A DNA stretch of 64,000 nucleotides, from contig NZ_CP124855.1 in assembly GCF_030012525.1 (NCBI RefSeq), forward strand, positions 124,001 to 188,000, in the 5' to 3' direction. A program made the translations under genes and the position numbers. Source of the DNA: Chryseobacterium gotjawalense (GTDB lineage: Bacteria; Bacteroidota; Bacteroidia; Flavobacteriales; Weeksellaceae). Positions 1-7,579 of the stretch are shown in pieces. A model generated the notes under the pieces. That model worked only from the letters and a program-made list of their open reading frames with translations, did no database searches and was not told the origin of the DNA. The first letter of the stretch is position 1. Each line of letters opens with the position of its first letter.

Positions 1-1
1 T

Positions 2-727
2 ATACCTAACGGGATGCTTTTATATGGTCCTCCAGGTTGTGGGAAAACCTTTTTTGCTAAACATTTTGCAGAAGAAGTGGGTTTCAATTATGTACATGTA
101 AATCCCGGCACATTAAAAAGCCGTTATGTTAATGCCACGGAAGAGAATATCTCAAAATTATTTCAGGAAGCAGAAAAGAATGCTCCTACAATTATTTTCA
201 TAGAAGAAATTAGTGGTTTATTCCCAAGCCGAGATAGTGATGCGCACGAAATGTCAAAAAATGCCGTAGAAGCAATGCTGGCTGAAATGGACAGAACAGG
301 TGAAAAAGGAATTTTTGTATTATGTGCAACCAATTATCCAGATAAAATTGATGCTGCACTATTGAGGGCAGGAAGATTAGATAAAAAAGTTTATTTATCA
401 CCGCCTGATTTTGAAGCAAGAATGGCTATGTTCGAAATGTATTTAAAATCGCGTCCTATTGATTTGGGGCTTGATTATGAATTACTGGCAAAATTAACTG
501 AAAATTACGTTTCTTCTGATATCAAAGATTTAATTGTGGATGAAGCATCACGATTTGCATTAAAAGCCAAGTCAAAAATAACGATGAAAATTTTAGAAGA
601 AGTTATTAGTAGAACAAGACCTTCCGTCTCCTTACTCGAATTAGAGAAATATGAAATAATTAGAAAAAAAATTGAAGGAGAAGACAGCATAATTTCAGAC
701 AGACCTACAATAGGATTTAAAAAATAA
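2..727 (+). CDS. AAA+ ATPase, 5' end outside the window
   Basis: This is the C-terminal part of an AAA+ ATPase. The reading frame is open to the window edge and residues IPNG precede the first in-window Met at 14, so the true start lies upstream. Counting from that Met, Walker A is GPPGCGKT (5-12), the Walker B strand is IFIEE (61-65, with Glu where Asp is usual), sensor 1 is LCATN (103-107), and the arginine-finger segment is LRAGRLD (117-123). A helical lid domain follows. This pattern is that of single-ring FtsH/Cdc48/SpoVK-like AAA proteins, which use ATP hydrolysis to remodel protein partners. The next gene, TerB-like, starts 3 bp after the stop, so the two are surely cotranscribed. The substrate is unknown. 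Confidence 0.85.
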   Translation: MPNGMLLYGPPGCGKTFFAKHFAEEVGFNYVHVNPGTLKSRYVNATEENISKLFQEAEKNAPTIIFIEEISGLFPSRDSDAHEMSKNAVEAMLAEMDRTGEKGIFVLCATNYPDKIDAALLRAGRLDKKVYLSPPDFEARMAMFEMYLKSRPIDLGLDYELLAKLTENYVSSDIKDLIVDEASRFALKAKSKITMKILEEVISRTRPSVSLLELEKYEIIRKKIEGEDSIISDRPTIGFKK

Positions 728-730
728 AAA

Positions 731-1234
731 ATGGATAAGGTAACTTTTGATGAGATTTTGCTAAAAACAGCTTTCTGCTGTATGGCATCAGACGGAAATA
801 TTGACAAGAGAGAAATTGAAATGATACAGTTTCTTTGTGAAAATTCAGAACAGTTCGGAAATTTTAATTTTCAACAGGCTATTAATAATTTGGTTCAGAA
901 AATAAATTCAGATGGGCATCATTTTATTAAAGAATATTTAAATATTCTCGAAAATGCTGAATTAAATGAAAAAGAAGAAATTCTTTTGTTGGATTTTGCA
1001 ATTAAAACGATTCAGGCTGATGATGAAATCGAATATTCTGAAATTAAATTCTTTAAGACCATCCGGCATCGCTTAACAATCTCAGATGAAACTATTCTTG
1101 CTTTTCATCCTGGTATTGAAGATTACCTAGAAGAAGATATTATTACTCCTTCTTTAGACAAATTAACAGATCATTTTTTTGAGACATTGAATTTAAATAA
1201 CTTCGAGGAAATTGTAATATCAACCGAAAATTAG
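731..1234 (+). CDS. TerB-like domain protein
   Basis: A soluble, acidic, all-helical protein of 167 residues. The N-terminal segment KTAFCCMASDGNIDKREIEMI (split here: residues 12-32) has the ADGxID..E pattern of the TerB/tellurite-resistance helical domain, which recurs around residues 90-105 (TIQADDEIEYSE). TerB-type domains are thought to bind metal or act as adaptors at membranes in stress and phage-response systems. Here it is tightly coupled to the AAA+ ATPase upstream, so an ATPase plus TerB adaptor module is the natural reading. No other ter genes are visible. The family call is good, the function is not known. Confidence 0.7.
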   Translation: MDKVTFDEILLKTAFCCMASDGNIDKREIEMIQFLCENSEQFGNFNFQQAINNLVQKINSDGHHFIKEYLNILENAELNEKEEILLLDFAIKTIQADDEIEYSEIKFFKTIRHRLTISDETILAFHPGIEDYLEEDIITPSLDKLTDHFFETLNLNNFEEIVISTEN

Positions 1235-1397
1235 CAAAAAAAAGGATTTGTTCCTTCTCGATTAATTTACAGGAGTGACAAAGTTTTAGCGAAAATTTTT
1301 AAGGCTAGGTAAGTTTTTATATATTTTGCACTTGTAGAAATAGCCAACCATTGGCATAAATTTTAAATTAAATAATGAGAGGAGATAGAGGCTTTGG

Positions 1398-1967
1398 ATG
1401 TACCTGGATTATTCTAATAGGTATTGCAATTTTATTGGATTAGACTATCTAAGTCATCGCAAAAGTGGAAAAGAATATCAAGAACGTATAGATTCTATTA
1501 AGGATTGGAAAAAACCAAATTTAAATTATTTTAAGGCTTTCGATTGTTCTCCATCATTAGACGAAACACGTAACACAAAAATATTAAAATTCTTTGTTTT
1601 CTACACCGATAAAGATGCAAATTGTGATATAGAAGAAATTCAAAAACCCACGATCACTTTTAAAAATCTTAATATTTTAGATTATGAATTTAATTTAATT
1701 AAGGATTCAAATGTTCTAATTTGGATCAAAAAAATAGAAGGTGAATCAGAAGGCACTTATACTGATGGTAGTTATGCTATTAGATTAAATGCTGAAATTA
1801 ATTTTATAAATAAAAATTCTAATGTAATCTACAAACAAGTTATTTTAAAATGTGTTGGAGAACCAACCGAAAAATTTAAAAAAAGTAAGTATTCAAAAAG
1901 TCAAGATTTATATTTTGGATCATTGCCATTAGACGAAATTTCAAATTTGATTGAAAAGAAATGGTAA
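1398..1967 (+). CDS. Small membrane-anchored protein of unknown function, probably frameshifted near its start
   Basis: I do not recognise this 189-residue protein. As an open frame it starts at 1398, but a better start is ATG 1375 in another frame: it encodes MRGDRGFGCTWIILIGIAIL and then LD before a stop at 1441. The -1 frame continues as YLSHRKSGKEYQ at the same place. Joined, the two parts give a normal single-pass membrane anchor (TWIILIGIAILL) followed by a basic segment and a soluble beta-rich domain. Either one base was gained or lost around 1440 or the sequence has an error there. It follows the TerB-like gene by about 140 bp and may belong to the same locus. Confidence 0.6.
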   Translation: MYLDYSNRYCNFIGLDYLSHRKSGKEYQERIDSIKDWKKPNLNYFKAFDCSPSLDETRNTKILKFFVFYTDKDANCDIEEIQKPTITFKNLNILDYEFNLIKDSNVLIWIKKIEGESEGTYTDGSYAIRLNAEINFINKNSNVIYKQVILKCVGEPTEKFKKSKYSKSQDLYFGSLPLDEISNLIEKKW

Positions 1968-2000
1968 ACCAATAAAATGAATTTTCCACTGTAAAATACA

Positions 2001-2118
2001 CCACCATTCCGAGACAAAGTGCACCACTTAAATGCATTATTTAAGAAAAAATCGTGAATTATATTTTTTAATGACTCATTAAAAAATAGTGACATTCCGA
2101 CACAAAGTACACCACTGA
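2001..2118. repeat. Terminal repeats of an IS21-family element
   Basis: Two related 29-bp stretches sit 61 bp apart: one at 2001-2029 and one at 2090-2118. Both share the pattern ACATTCCGACACAAAG/TACACCACT with a few changes. Tandem copies of such a sequence at the ends are typical of IS21 elements, where IstA binds them. They lie directly before the truncated istA at 2177, so this is the left end of a dead IS21-type element. Confidence 0.6.
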
Positions 2119-2176
2119 GGTTCAAGAAAACAAATTAATTGCCAGTTTAAATTCCACAAGAATAAAAGCTGGCATT

Positions 2177-2422
2177 ATGGCAAATAAACCTCTATGTATG
2201 CAAAAAATTAAACAGATTTTTCGGTTGATAGATCGCGGCTATTCACAGCGATTGATTGAAAAACAGACTGGTGTGAAACGACGAACTATTGCAGTTTACC
2301 TGCAAAGGCTTAAGGTGAGTGGCTTTACGGCAAATAAGCTCTTGAATTTTGACGAGGAAAAGCGGGACAGTACTTTTTTTGTTAATAACATAATAATTTT
2401 GCCACATTGTTATTTTATTTAA
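2177..2422 (+). pseudogene. istA: Truncated IS21 transposase istA
   Basis: Only the N-terminal helix-turn-helix of an IstA transposase remains. Residues 8-50 (KIKQIFRLIDRGYSQRLIEK, followed by a TGVKRRTIAVYLQRLK recognition part) are the usual HTH_23/HTH_29 start. A full IstA is about 500 residues and carries a DDE core. Here homology stops near residue 62 (about 2362) and the frame runs into unrelated sequence, ending at 81 residues. istB is absent. The element was cut by a deletion, probably when the neighbouring antitoxin gene region was rearranged. Confidence 0.7.
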
Positions 2423-2439
2423 AATTCATCTCTTTTTCA

Positions 2440-3435
2440 CTAAAGCAAGTTTAAATCAAATGCGTGTTCGTAATTTATTAATGACCTGTCCTCCTGGTTT
2501 TCAAGCCAAGCTGTTTCTCGATGACTTATTTCAACCACAGCTTTTGAAGATTTTCCTTTAAAATCATCTTTTACTTTTTCCATAACATCTAATTCCGTTT
2601 TTTCAAATAAAGATTCATTAAAAACGAATTTTGAATTAGGAACAAATTTCTCGCCCAATGATCCATTGGGATATTCTTTGTATTCAACATTGATAAAACA
2701 GTCGCTTCTCATTTTATCGAATAAACTGTTAAATTTATCTGGTACCGGTCCGTAAGGAATTGCCGCATACCTACAACCGGTTATTGAGGAAGCATGATTC
2801 TTATAATGTCCAAAATCTGCATAAAACAATAATTTATTCAGGGTAGTTTTATGCGGTTTAAGATGCTCAGCGAAAAAAACGGTCATATTCGAAAGCTTCT
2901 CAAAACTTGGTGTTTTATAACCTGTGAATGCAGTGGGATTATGGTCACCCAACAAATAATCCTCAATAAAGAAATCACATTCGTCCATCATCACCGTCGT
3001 AATTTTTGAAACGATTGATTTAAACTCCTTTTCCTTGATGATAACTCTGTTTTCTTCTATCATTTTTTTAAAAACGAGTGGGTCCAGTGCCAAACTGATC
3101 GATTTAGCATTAGATATACTTGGCATATCACCACCCTCATACAGAGCGTACTGATTAGGCCCAAAACCAAATAATTCACTCATTTTAGCGGCTGCAAGAC
3201 CGTAGTGCTGCCGCAGTTTTTTTATTTCTTCCGGGAAAGGGATATTATTCAATTCCCGATATTTGTTATGAATCTGTTTAATGTTGAGTTCCTCTAATTC
3301 GGTGGATACAAAACTTTCGTTGCTTTGCTCACAAAAATAACTGAGGTTTGTATATTCAATCTTTTGCTTTCTGAAACTGACTGTTCTTTTCTCTTTGGTC
3401 AGTTTCATTTCTTTTCCTGTAAAAGGACTTTTCAT
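2440..3435 (-). CDS. Panacea (DUF4065/SocA-like) antitoxin with MqsA-like N-terminus
   Basis: A 331-residue protein in two parts. The N-terminal half (about 1-125) resembles the MqsA/YgiT-type antitoxin fold with an XRE-like DNA-binding region (KKLRQHYGLAAAKMSELFGF, 68-87), but the usual zinc-binding CxxC pairs are lost: the start reads MKSPFTGKEM. The C-terminal part (about 175-320) carries the Panacea domain signature LNKLLFYADFGHY ... GCRYAAIPYGPVPDKF. Panacea proteins neutralise many unrelated toxins by direct binding, with the toxin gene normally adjacent. Here neither side has an intact toxin: IS21 debris lies downstream and an IS3 element begins 34 bp upstream of the start codon. It is therefore an orphan antitoxin or a TA pair broken by insertion. 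Confidence 0.72.
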   Translation of the reverse strand: MKSPFTGKEMKLTKEKRTVSFRKQKIEYTNLSYFCEQSNESFVSTELEELNIKQIHNKYRELNNIPFPEEIKKLRQHYGLAAAKMSELFGFGPNQYALYEGGDMPSISNAKSISLALDPLVFKKMIEENRVIIKEKEFKSIVSKITTVMMDECDFFIEDYLLGDHNPTAFTGYKTPSFEKLSNMTVFFAEHLKPHKTTLNKLLFYADFGHYKNHASSITGCRYAAIPYGPVPDKFNSLFDKMRSDCFINVEYKEYPNGSLGEKFVPNSKFVFNESLFEKTELDVMEKVKDDFKGKSSKAVVEISHRETAWLENQEDRSLINYEHAFDLNLL

Positions 3436-3527
3436 AATTTTCTCACTTTAAAGGGTAATTCATAGTATATGTAATCTTCCCCAAAAATAGGATCATTTAA
3501 AAATATAGTTTTTAAATTTGAAAGACT

Positions 3528-3794
3528 ATGAAAAACAGTAAATTTTCAGAAGTTCAGATCATCAAGATATTATCTGAACAAAATCAGGGAAAAACGGTAA
3601 ATGAGATTTGCCGGGAGCATGGAATTAGCCAGCCAACCTTTTACAAGTGGAAGAGCAAATATGGTGGATTGGATGTTCAGCAACTTTCAAAAATGAAAGA
3701 GATGGAAAAGCAACTTTCGCAATATAAAAAGATCGTAGCTGAGCAAACTTTGGAGATTGTCGTCTTAAAAGATGTGATCGAAAAAAAGCTCTAA
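3528..3794 (+). CDS. IS3-family transposase OrfA
   Basis: An 88-residue HTH protein that binds the element ends. Residues 3-50 (SKFSEVQIIKILSEQNQG ... GISQPTFYKWKSKYGG) are the classical HTH_Tnp_1 domain; the rest (55-88) is a leucine-rich coiled coil used for multimerisation. The frame ends EKKL-stop on an AAAAAAAG run, and a -1 slip there continues into OrfB as KKALTPCEKRELVDYSK. This gives the fused OrfAB transposase, as in other IS3 elements. OrfA alone normally acts as a repressor. Confidence 0.9.
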   Translation: MKNSKFSEVQIIKILSEQNQGKTVNEICREHGISQPTFYKWKSKYGGLDVQQLSKMKEMEKQLSQYKKIVAEQTLEIVVLKDVIEKKL

Positions 3795-3814
3795 CGCCTT
3801 GTGAGAAGCGTGAG

Positions 3815-4714
3815 TTGGTGGATTATTCGAAAGAAATCCATAACATGAGTTTGCGCAAGGCGTGCAAAGTGTTCAGTTTAAGAAGTTCAGTTTATTATTA
3901 TCGTCAGGTATTTAAAAGTTCAGATGATGAAATCCGTGCAGAACTTATTTTACTTGCAGATTCTAATCAAACGTGGGGCTTTTGGATGATGCACAATCGG
4001 TTGAAAAACTTAGGCTTTGGATGGAATCACAAAAGGGTTTATCAGATTTATAAGTCGATGAGATTAAATTTGCGAAGTAAAAGGAAAAAGCGGCTTCCAG
4101 CACGGATAAAACAACCACTGGTTCGCCCCATCTATCCGAACGTTACTTGGAGCATGGCTTTTATGCACGACAGTTTGGAAAATGGCAAAAGCGTGAGAAC
4201 CCTTAATATCATTGACGATTTTAACAGAGAGATTTTAAACATCACTATTGACAGCAGCTTGCCCTCTGCAAAAGTAATCTCGCAATTGGAACAATTAATT
4301 GAATGGCGGGGAAAACCTGAAAAAATAAGAGTGGACAACGGACCGGAATTTATTGCAGAAAAAATGAAAGATTATTGCAACAAAGAGAATATCGAACTAA
4401 GCTTTATTCAACCAGGGAAACCTACACAAAACTCATTGATTGAGAGATTTAACAGAACATTCCGGACAGAGTTTTTAAGTGTTTACCTCTTTGAGAACAT
4501 CAAACAAATGAGAAATTATGCAGAAATATGGATGTGGATGTACAATAATGAGAGACCGCATAGTGCGTTACAATACCTTACACCACGGGATTTTTTATTG
4601 AAATATGGAAAACTCAATCAAAATAGCGCAAATGAGTTTCCCACATTCCAACAAAATTTCAACAACGACAACAATAAAATATTATCAAAAAACTCTACTT
4701 TTGAGTGTGCCTAA
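3815..4714 (+). CDS. IS3-family transposase OrfB (DDE integrase), first Asp changed
   Basis: A 299-residue integrase-core protein normally made as the OrfAB fusion; the TTG at 3815 is only a formal start. An HTH_21 segment (about 35-95) precedes the rve core (about 110-270). The second Asp lies in RVDNGPEF and the Glu in NSLIERFNRTFR. In the position of the first catalytic Asp, relatives have W-x-M-D-F-x-S-D (as in the second IS3 element at 52 kb), but this copy reads WSMAFMHD: Ala115, codon GCT at 4157, one base from GAT. If that alignment is right, this transposase is catalytically dead although its frame is intact. Confidence 0.88.
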   Translation: MVDYSKEIHNMSLRKACKVFSLRSSVYYYRQVFKSSDDEIRAELILLADSNQTWGFWMMHNRLKNLGFGWNHKRVYQIYKSMRLNLRSKRKKRLPARIKQPLVRPIYPNVTWSMAFMHDSLENGKSVRTLNIIDDFNREILNITIDSSLPSAKVISQLEQLIEWRGKPEKIRVDNGPEFIAEKMKDYCNKENIELSFIQPGKPTQNSLIERFNRTFRTEFLSVYLFENIKQMRNYAEIWMWMYNNERPHSALQYLTPRDFLLKYGKLNQNSANEFPTFQQNFNNDNNKILSKNSTFECA

Positions 4715-4735
4715 ACAAGGGAAGATTACATTTTA

Positions 4736-4798
4736 CATAAGTCAGATCATTTTTTTGTTTATGATTTAAAAAGGCTTTATGAAGAGCTGTATTTATAA
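4736..4798 (+). pseudogene. 3' remnant of a gene cut by the IS3 element
   Basis: Directly right of the IS3 end the frame reads HKSDHFFVYDLKRLYEELYL followed by a stop at 4796-4798. The amphipathic composition looks like the tail of a real protein, but only 20 codons remain and no start is present. The rest would have been on the left side of the insertion and is missing there. It could be the tail of a toxin partner of the Panacea gene, but that is a guess. Confidence 0.3.
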
Positions 4799-4979
4799 AA
4801 CATCTTTTATGGATACAAGCAATACTCTAAGCTTCATAATAAATTTCTCATATGGTTGCTTGACTTTATTCTAACTAACTTATTTTTATTCTTCCTCTCT
4901 CAATCAGCTAGTGATGAAGCTTATTTCTTCATCAGTCAAACCAAATTTATTAATTTGCTTTTAAATCCCTTTTTATTAA

Positions 4980-5036
4980 ACCTATTTTTCATTTCTTGCC
5001 CGTTGGGCAAAACGAAAGCTTAGTTATTATCTGCAG
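4980..5036 (-). repeat. Cassette-type repeat, partial copy behind the DUF2971 gene
   Basis: The plus-strand sequence has TTTCTTG, then GGGCAAAACGAAAGCTTAG (5006-5024), then TTATTATCTGCAGTAATT, ending at the DUF2971 stop. It matches the terminal part of the repeats at 54.9, 57.0 and 58.4 kb (AAAACGAAAGCTTAGTTATTAGC). As in those places, it lies directly 3' of a minus-strand gene. The hairpin TTGTC..GACAA of the other copies is degenerate here (CCCGTTGGG). Confidence 0.6.
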
Positions 5037-5039
5037 TAA

Positions 5040-5825
5040 TTATTTGATTAAACCTTTGAATTTATTTTGTTCAATTTTTGCATTGGGATTAAATTTATCA
5101 AGTAATGATTGTACAATTATTTCTTCGGCTAATGTACATTTTGGTCCAAGAGTTATTTCCATTTTTTCAAATGCTTCGTTTCGCATTTCTAAAAAATAAT
5201 GCGCAAATGGTGCTCGAATTTTCTCATGCATAATCCTTTTAAAATCATTTAGTGGATTTAAATTATTTCCGTTTTTATCTTTGGTAGGAAGCACGGTCAA
5301 TTTAAATCTAATTTCTTGTTGGAACTGCCATATTGTTGATTTGTATTTTGCAACTTTACTGAAACTAACAAGTTCTGTTTCTTTATCATAAATTTTCGGT
5401 CGTAATAAATCATCATCTTCGGTATAAACAACTTCTACTAAATTACCTTTAAAAGGTATAATCCAATAATTTTCATTAAAACATTCCGATTTTGGAACTA
5501 ATGATTCTATTATTAAAGTGTTTGGATCAACATAAACCACATCATCAGTCAAAAAAATATAATTTTCAAAAATGTGTCTTGGTATTTTTATCCTAACTCC
5601 TTTCATATCTGGAGTATACATTTTCCAGAAAGCTAAATTTTCTTCATCATTTTTAGTCCAACAAGAGATTAAAGTATGAGAAGAAAAATTTATATCATCT
5701 TCATCCGAAAATTGTGATTCATTTAAATCATCCATATTTTCAAGGCTTGAAAATTTAATTTTTTTTCCTTCTAATATTAGTGCTAATGTTTCAATTGAAG
5801 TGTAGTGATAAATAAAATCTTGCAT
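5040..5825 (-). CDS. DUF2971 family protein
   Basis: A 261-residue cytoplasmic protein. The N-terminus MQDFIYHYTSIETLALILEG and then FSSLENMDDLNE is typical of DUF2971, where a beta-strand Y-H-Y-T/Y-T-S motif is followed by the conserved L-x-x-L/M-N-D-P/L-x-E region; the SCWTKNDEENLAFWKMYT segment (about 54-71) is the second conserved block. These proteins resemble ADP-ribosyltransferase-like folds and are frequent in accessory regions, but no reaction is proven. The gene stands alone and is followed at its 3' end by a copy of the cassette-type repeat, which suggests it arrived as a single-gene cassette. Confidence 0.75.
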   Translation of the reverse strand: MQDFIYHYTSIETLALILEGKKIKFSSLENMDDLNESQFSDEDDINFSSHTLISCWTKNDEENLAFWKMYTPDMKGVRIKIPRHIFENYIFLTDDVVYVDPNTLIIESLVPKSECFNENYWIIPFKGNLVEVVYTEDDDLLRPKIYDKETELVSFSKVAKYKSTIWQFQQEIRFKLTVLPTKDKNGNNLNPLNDFKRIMHEKIRAPFAHYFLEMRNEAFEKMEITLGPKCTLAEEIIVQSLLDKFNPNAKIEQNKFKGLIK

Positions 5826-5977
5826 TTATTGTACTGTTGGGGAATTATTGCATATAAAGGTTGGGTATTTCTGCAGGCGGGATAAAAATACAATAATTTT
5901 ATACTTATTAAAACTTAATCAAATGCAAAAAACTTCGATAAAAATATCTATACCGCTGTGGAAATATATTCGCGCCT

Positions 5978-6487
5978 TTATTCCACCCTCACATACAAAT
6001 TCTTCCTTCCATCCTTACCACCAACTTTCACAATATTATCGCTTGAAAGGTTTCTCATCACCCCAGAAATACCTGTAGAACTTACTTGTGTAGCACTTAT
6101 TTGCTTTAATCTGATAAGTTCATCGTGAATTTGTGCAACTGTTTTTCCGTTGGCTAAGAAATTATTTTGAATAATATATTGCCTTATTTTTTGCGTTAAT
6201 TTAGATCTTTCCCGTAATTCAGGAGATAATATTCTTATTGGTATTAATTTGATCTTAAAATCAGCTAATGTTGCAAATTGATATTCAACAGATACTGCAT
6301 AGTTTATATAAGAATCAATTGTCTTTGCGTCGCCGCTTTCGACTTTATGAACGGTACTTTTCGAAAGACCGGACATGTAGATAATATCTGAAATAGAATA
6401 ACCTTTTTCTTCTCTTTTTATTTTTAATGTTTCACCAAGTTTCTTTCTGTATAAAGTAGCAGTAGCATTATTATCTTCAATGTTCAT
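5978..6487 (-). CDS. XRE-family transcriptional regulator
   Basis: A 169-residue protein with an N-terminal HTH_3 domain: LGETLKIKREEKGYSISDII (17-36) and MSGLSKSTVHKVESGDAKTI (38-57). The C-terminal half (about 95-169) looks like a second winged-helix-type domain (KTVAQIHDELIRLKQISATQ; GISGVMRNLSSDNIVKVGG), so this may be a dual DNA-binding protein. Its start faces a strong promoter for a non-coding transcript beginning at about 6568, with only about 70 bp between, so it could control that RNA. The neighbour downstream is DUF2971, separated by 150 bp. A link to it is not shown. Confidence 0.75.
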   Translation of the reverse strand: MNIEDNNATATLYRKKLGETLKIKREEKGYSISDIIYMSGLSKSTVHKVESGDAKTIDSYINYAVSVEYQFATLADFKIKLIPIRILSPELRERSKLTQKIRQYIIQNNFLANGKTVAQIHDELIRLKQISATQVSSTGISGVMRNLSSDNIVKVGGKDGRKNLYVRVE

Positions 6488-6529
6488 TATGAGAATTTTT
6501 AATGTTAATTGTTTTATTTTTAAAACTTA

Positions 6530-6561
6530 TTTGCATGTGATTGATATTTATTATATATTTG
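6530..6561 (+). promoter_or_regulatory. Bacteroidota-type sigma promoter for a non-coding RNA
   Basis: TTTG at 6530-6533 and TATATTTG at 6554-6561 are separated by 20 bp, an exact match to the -33 TTTG / -7 TAnnTTTG consensus of the Bacteroidota primary sigma factor. Transcription should start near 6567-6569. No protein-coding gene follows for 1.2 kb, so the product should be a non-coding RNA. Confidence 0.65.
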
Positions 6562-6567
6562 TGTAGC

Positions 6568-6800
6568 GATTTGATAATTAAGGTGTAAGACACCATGATT
6601 AACGATGTTTTCTCGAACTAGAACGACCAATTTACCATCGAGAACACCGTGAAATCGCTCCGTGCCAAAAAGTTTCTTACTTTTGTATTTGCATGGAGTC
6701 GGTTTTCACGTAAACTTTAGATGGTAGCTTCTTTCGGGAAGAAGGGTTTGGTCGCCCTTAGTTCTAAAGTGTGAAACCGCTCCTTGCTTTTTCAAGGATT
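6568..6800 (+). ncRNA. Candidate structured non-coding RNA of about 230 nt
   Basis: A chain of strong helices follows the promoter: GGTGT/ACACC (6582-6594); TTCTCGA/TCGAGAA (6610-6616 with 6638-6644); CGTGAAA plus CTCCGTGC paired with GCATGGAG plus TTTCACG (6648-6665 with 6691-6710); ACTTTAGA/TCTAAAGT (6714-6721 with 6763-6770) enclosing CTTCTT..GAAGAAG (6728-6744) and GGG..CCC; and CCTTG/CAAGG (6782-6797). GTGAAACCGCTCCTTGC (6771-6787) repeats the left arm of the third helix and could compete for the same partner strand. The region does not show the consensus pieces of tmRNA, RNase P or SRP RNA. A 6S-like RNA of flavobacteria (6S-Flavo) is one possibility that I could not test. Confidence 0.5.
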
Positions 6801-7439
6801 ACTTCGCATCCAAAAACATCGTTCCATAACCCCAAAACACATTGTATGAGAACGACATTTACCTACTTTCCTCCTTAAAATCAGAAGAACCTCAAGGTTC
6901 TCACCACCAGTCTCCCGATACCCATCAGGACATAAAGAACGCCAACGCTCCTCACTGCCGTGAGAGGGTAAGGTTTTGTGCAGCCCAGTGCCACACAAAT
7001 CCTGTAAAATCATTTGCCCTTAAGCACACCAAAGCCCCCGGAAAAGGAGGATTGTGGGATTCAGAACTACTTAAAAACTCGCACGTTAAAAATAGGTTCT
7101 TTCTTCCAATTAACCAAATGATATTGAAAAGCGATGAGAGGCGGGTAGCGTTGGTTGTTTTTTTGGCTGGATGTGGGATTTGTGATGCCGGGTGCTGGAT
7201 GTATGATGCTGGATGCTGGATGTTACGGCAGTACGCTTATTTGGAAATGGTCTTGTTTTAAAGACTACGTTATATCAAAAACTTTAATAGAATTCATCAT
7301 GAAGATTTATTTTTATTATTTCAACGATACTTAGAGCTACATTCACATTCATATCAAAGCTCTTTAAAGGATTGGTCTTTAGCGGGGAAGTATTTCTTTT
7401 CTTCATCATTTGTGTTTTGCTTTCCCCTAAAGCAATCTG
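6801..7439. other. Gene-free region with further hairpins and a short tandem repeat
   Basis: No convincing gene is present; the open frames here have no family features. Visible structure: a perfect hairpin AGAACC-tcaa-GGTTCT (6886-6901), CTCA..TGAG near 6951-6964, and at about 7170-7220 a degenerate run of GATGCTGGATGCTGG-type units. The folded RNA upstream may extend into the first part of this stretch, since I found no clear terminator after 6800. Confidence 0.4.
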
Positions 7440-7545
7440 AAGAGCCAAGTAAAAAGTAAAAAGAGCCAAGTGAAGGTATAGAGAGCCAAGTAAAGAGAGC
7501 CAAGTAAAAAGTAAAAAGAGCCTAGCAAAAAGTAGTTCTTGATTG
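7440..7545. repeat. Degenerate tandem repeat, AGAGCCAAGTAAAAAGT units
   Basis: Five to six copies of a unit around AGAGCCAAGTAAA, some extended by AAGTAAAA, are arranged head to tail just before the first IS110 copy. It has no coding potential that I can support. Confidence 0.6.
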
Positions 7546-7579
7546 AAAATAGGATGCTCCATAGATGCTTCACGGATAC

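Larger units (their letters stand above)
3470..4730 (+). mobile_element. IS3-family insertion sequence (complete, about 1.26 kb)
   Basis: The ends are inverted repeats: TGTAATCTTCCC at 3470-3481 and its complement GGGAAGATTACA at 4719-4730. Inside are orfA and orfB in -1 relation with an A7G slippery stretch (3781-3788), the normal IS3 design for making the OrfAB transposase. I cannot see a convincing target duplication at the flanks (ATA on the left, TTT on the right). The element separates the Panacea antitoxin gene from a short gene remnant on the right side. Confidence 0.85.

Noticed and set aside
1236..1262. Terminator after the TerB-like gene (AAGGA..TCCTT)
   Set aside because: The T-run is on the minus-strand side only, so it would not stop transcription of the plus-strand genes, and no minus-strand gene ends there.
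6568..7080. tmRNA or RNase P RNA
   Set aside because: The conserved 5'/3' ends of tmRNA and the GAGGAAAGTCC-type core of RNase P RNA are absent.
6842..7261. Open frame of 139 codons on the plus strand
   Set aside because: It has no family features, odd composition (CDAGCWMYDAGCWML from a tandem repeat) and lies in a hairpin-rich non-coding region.
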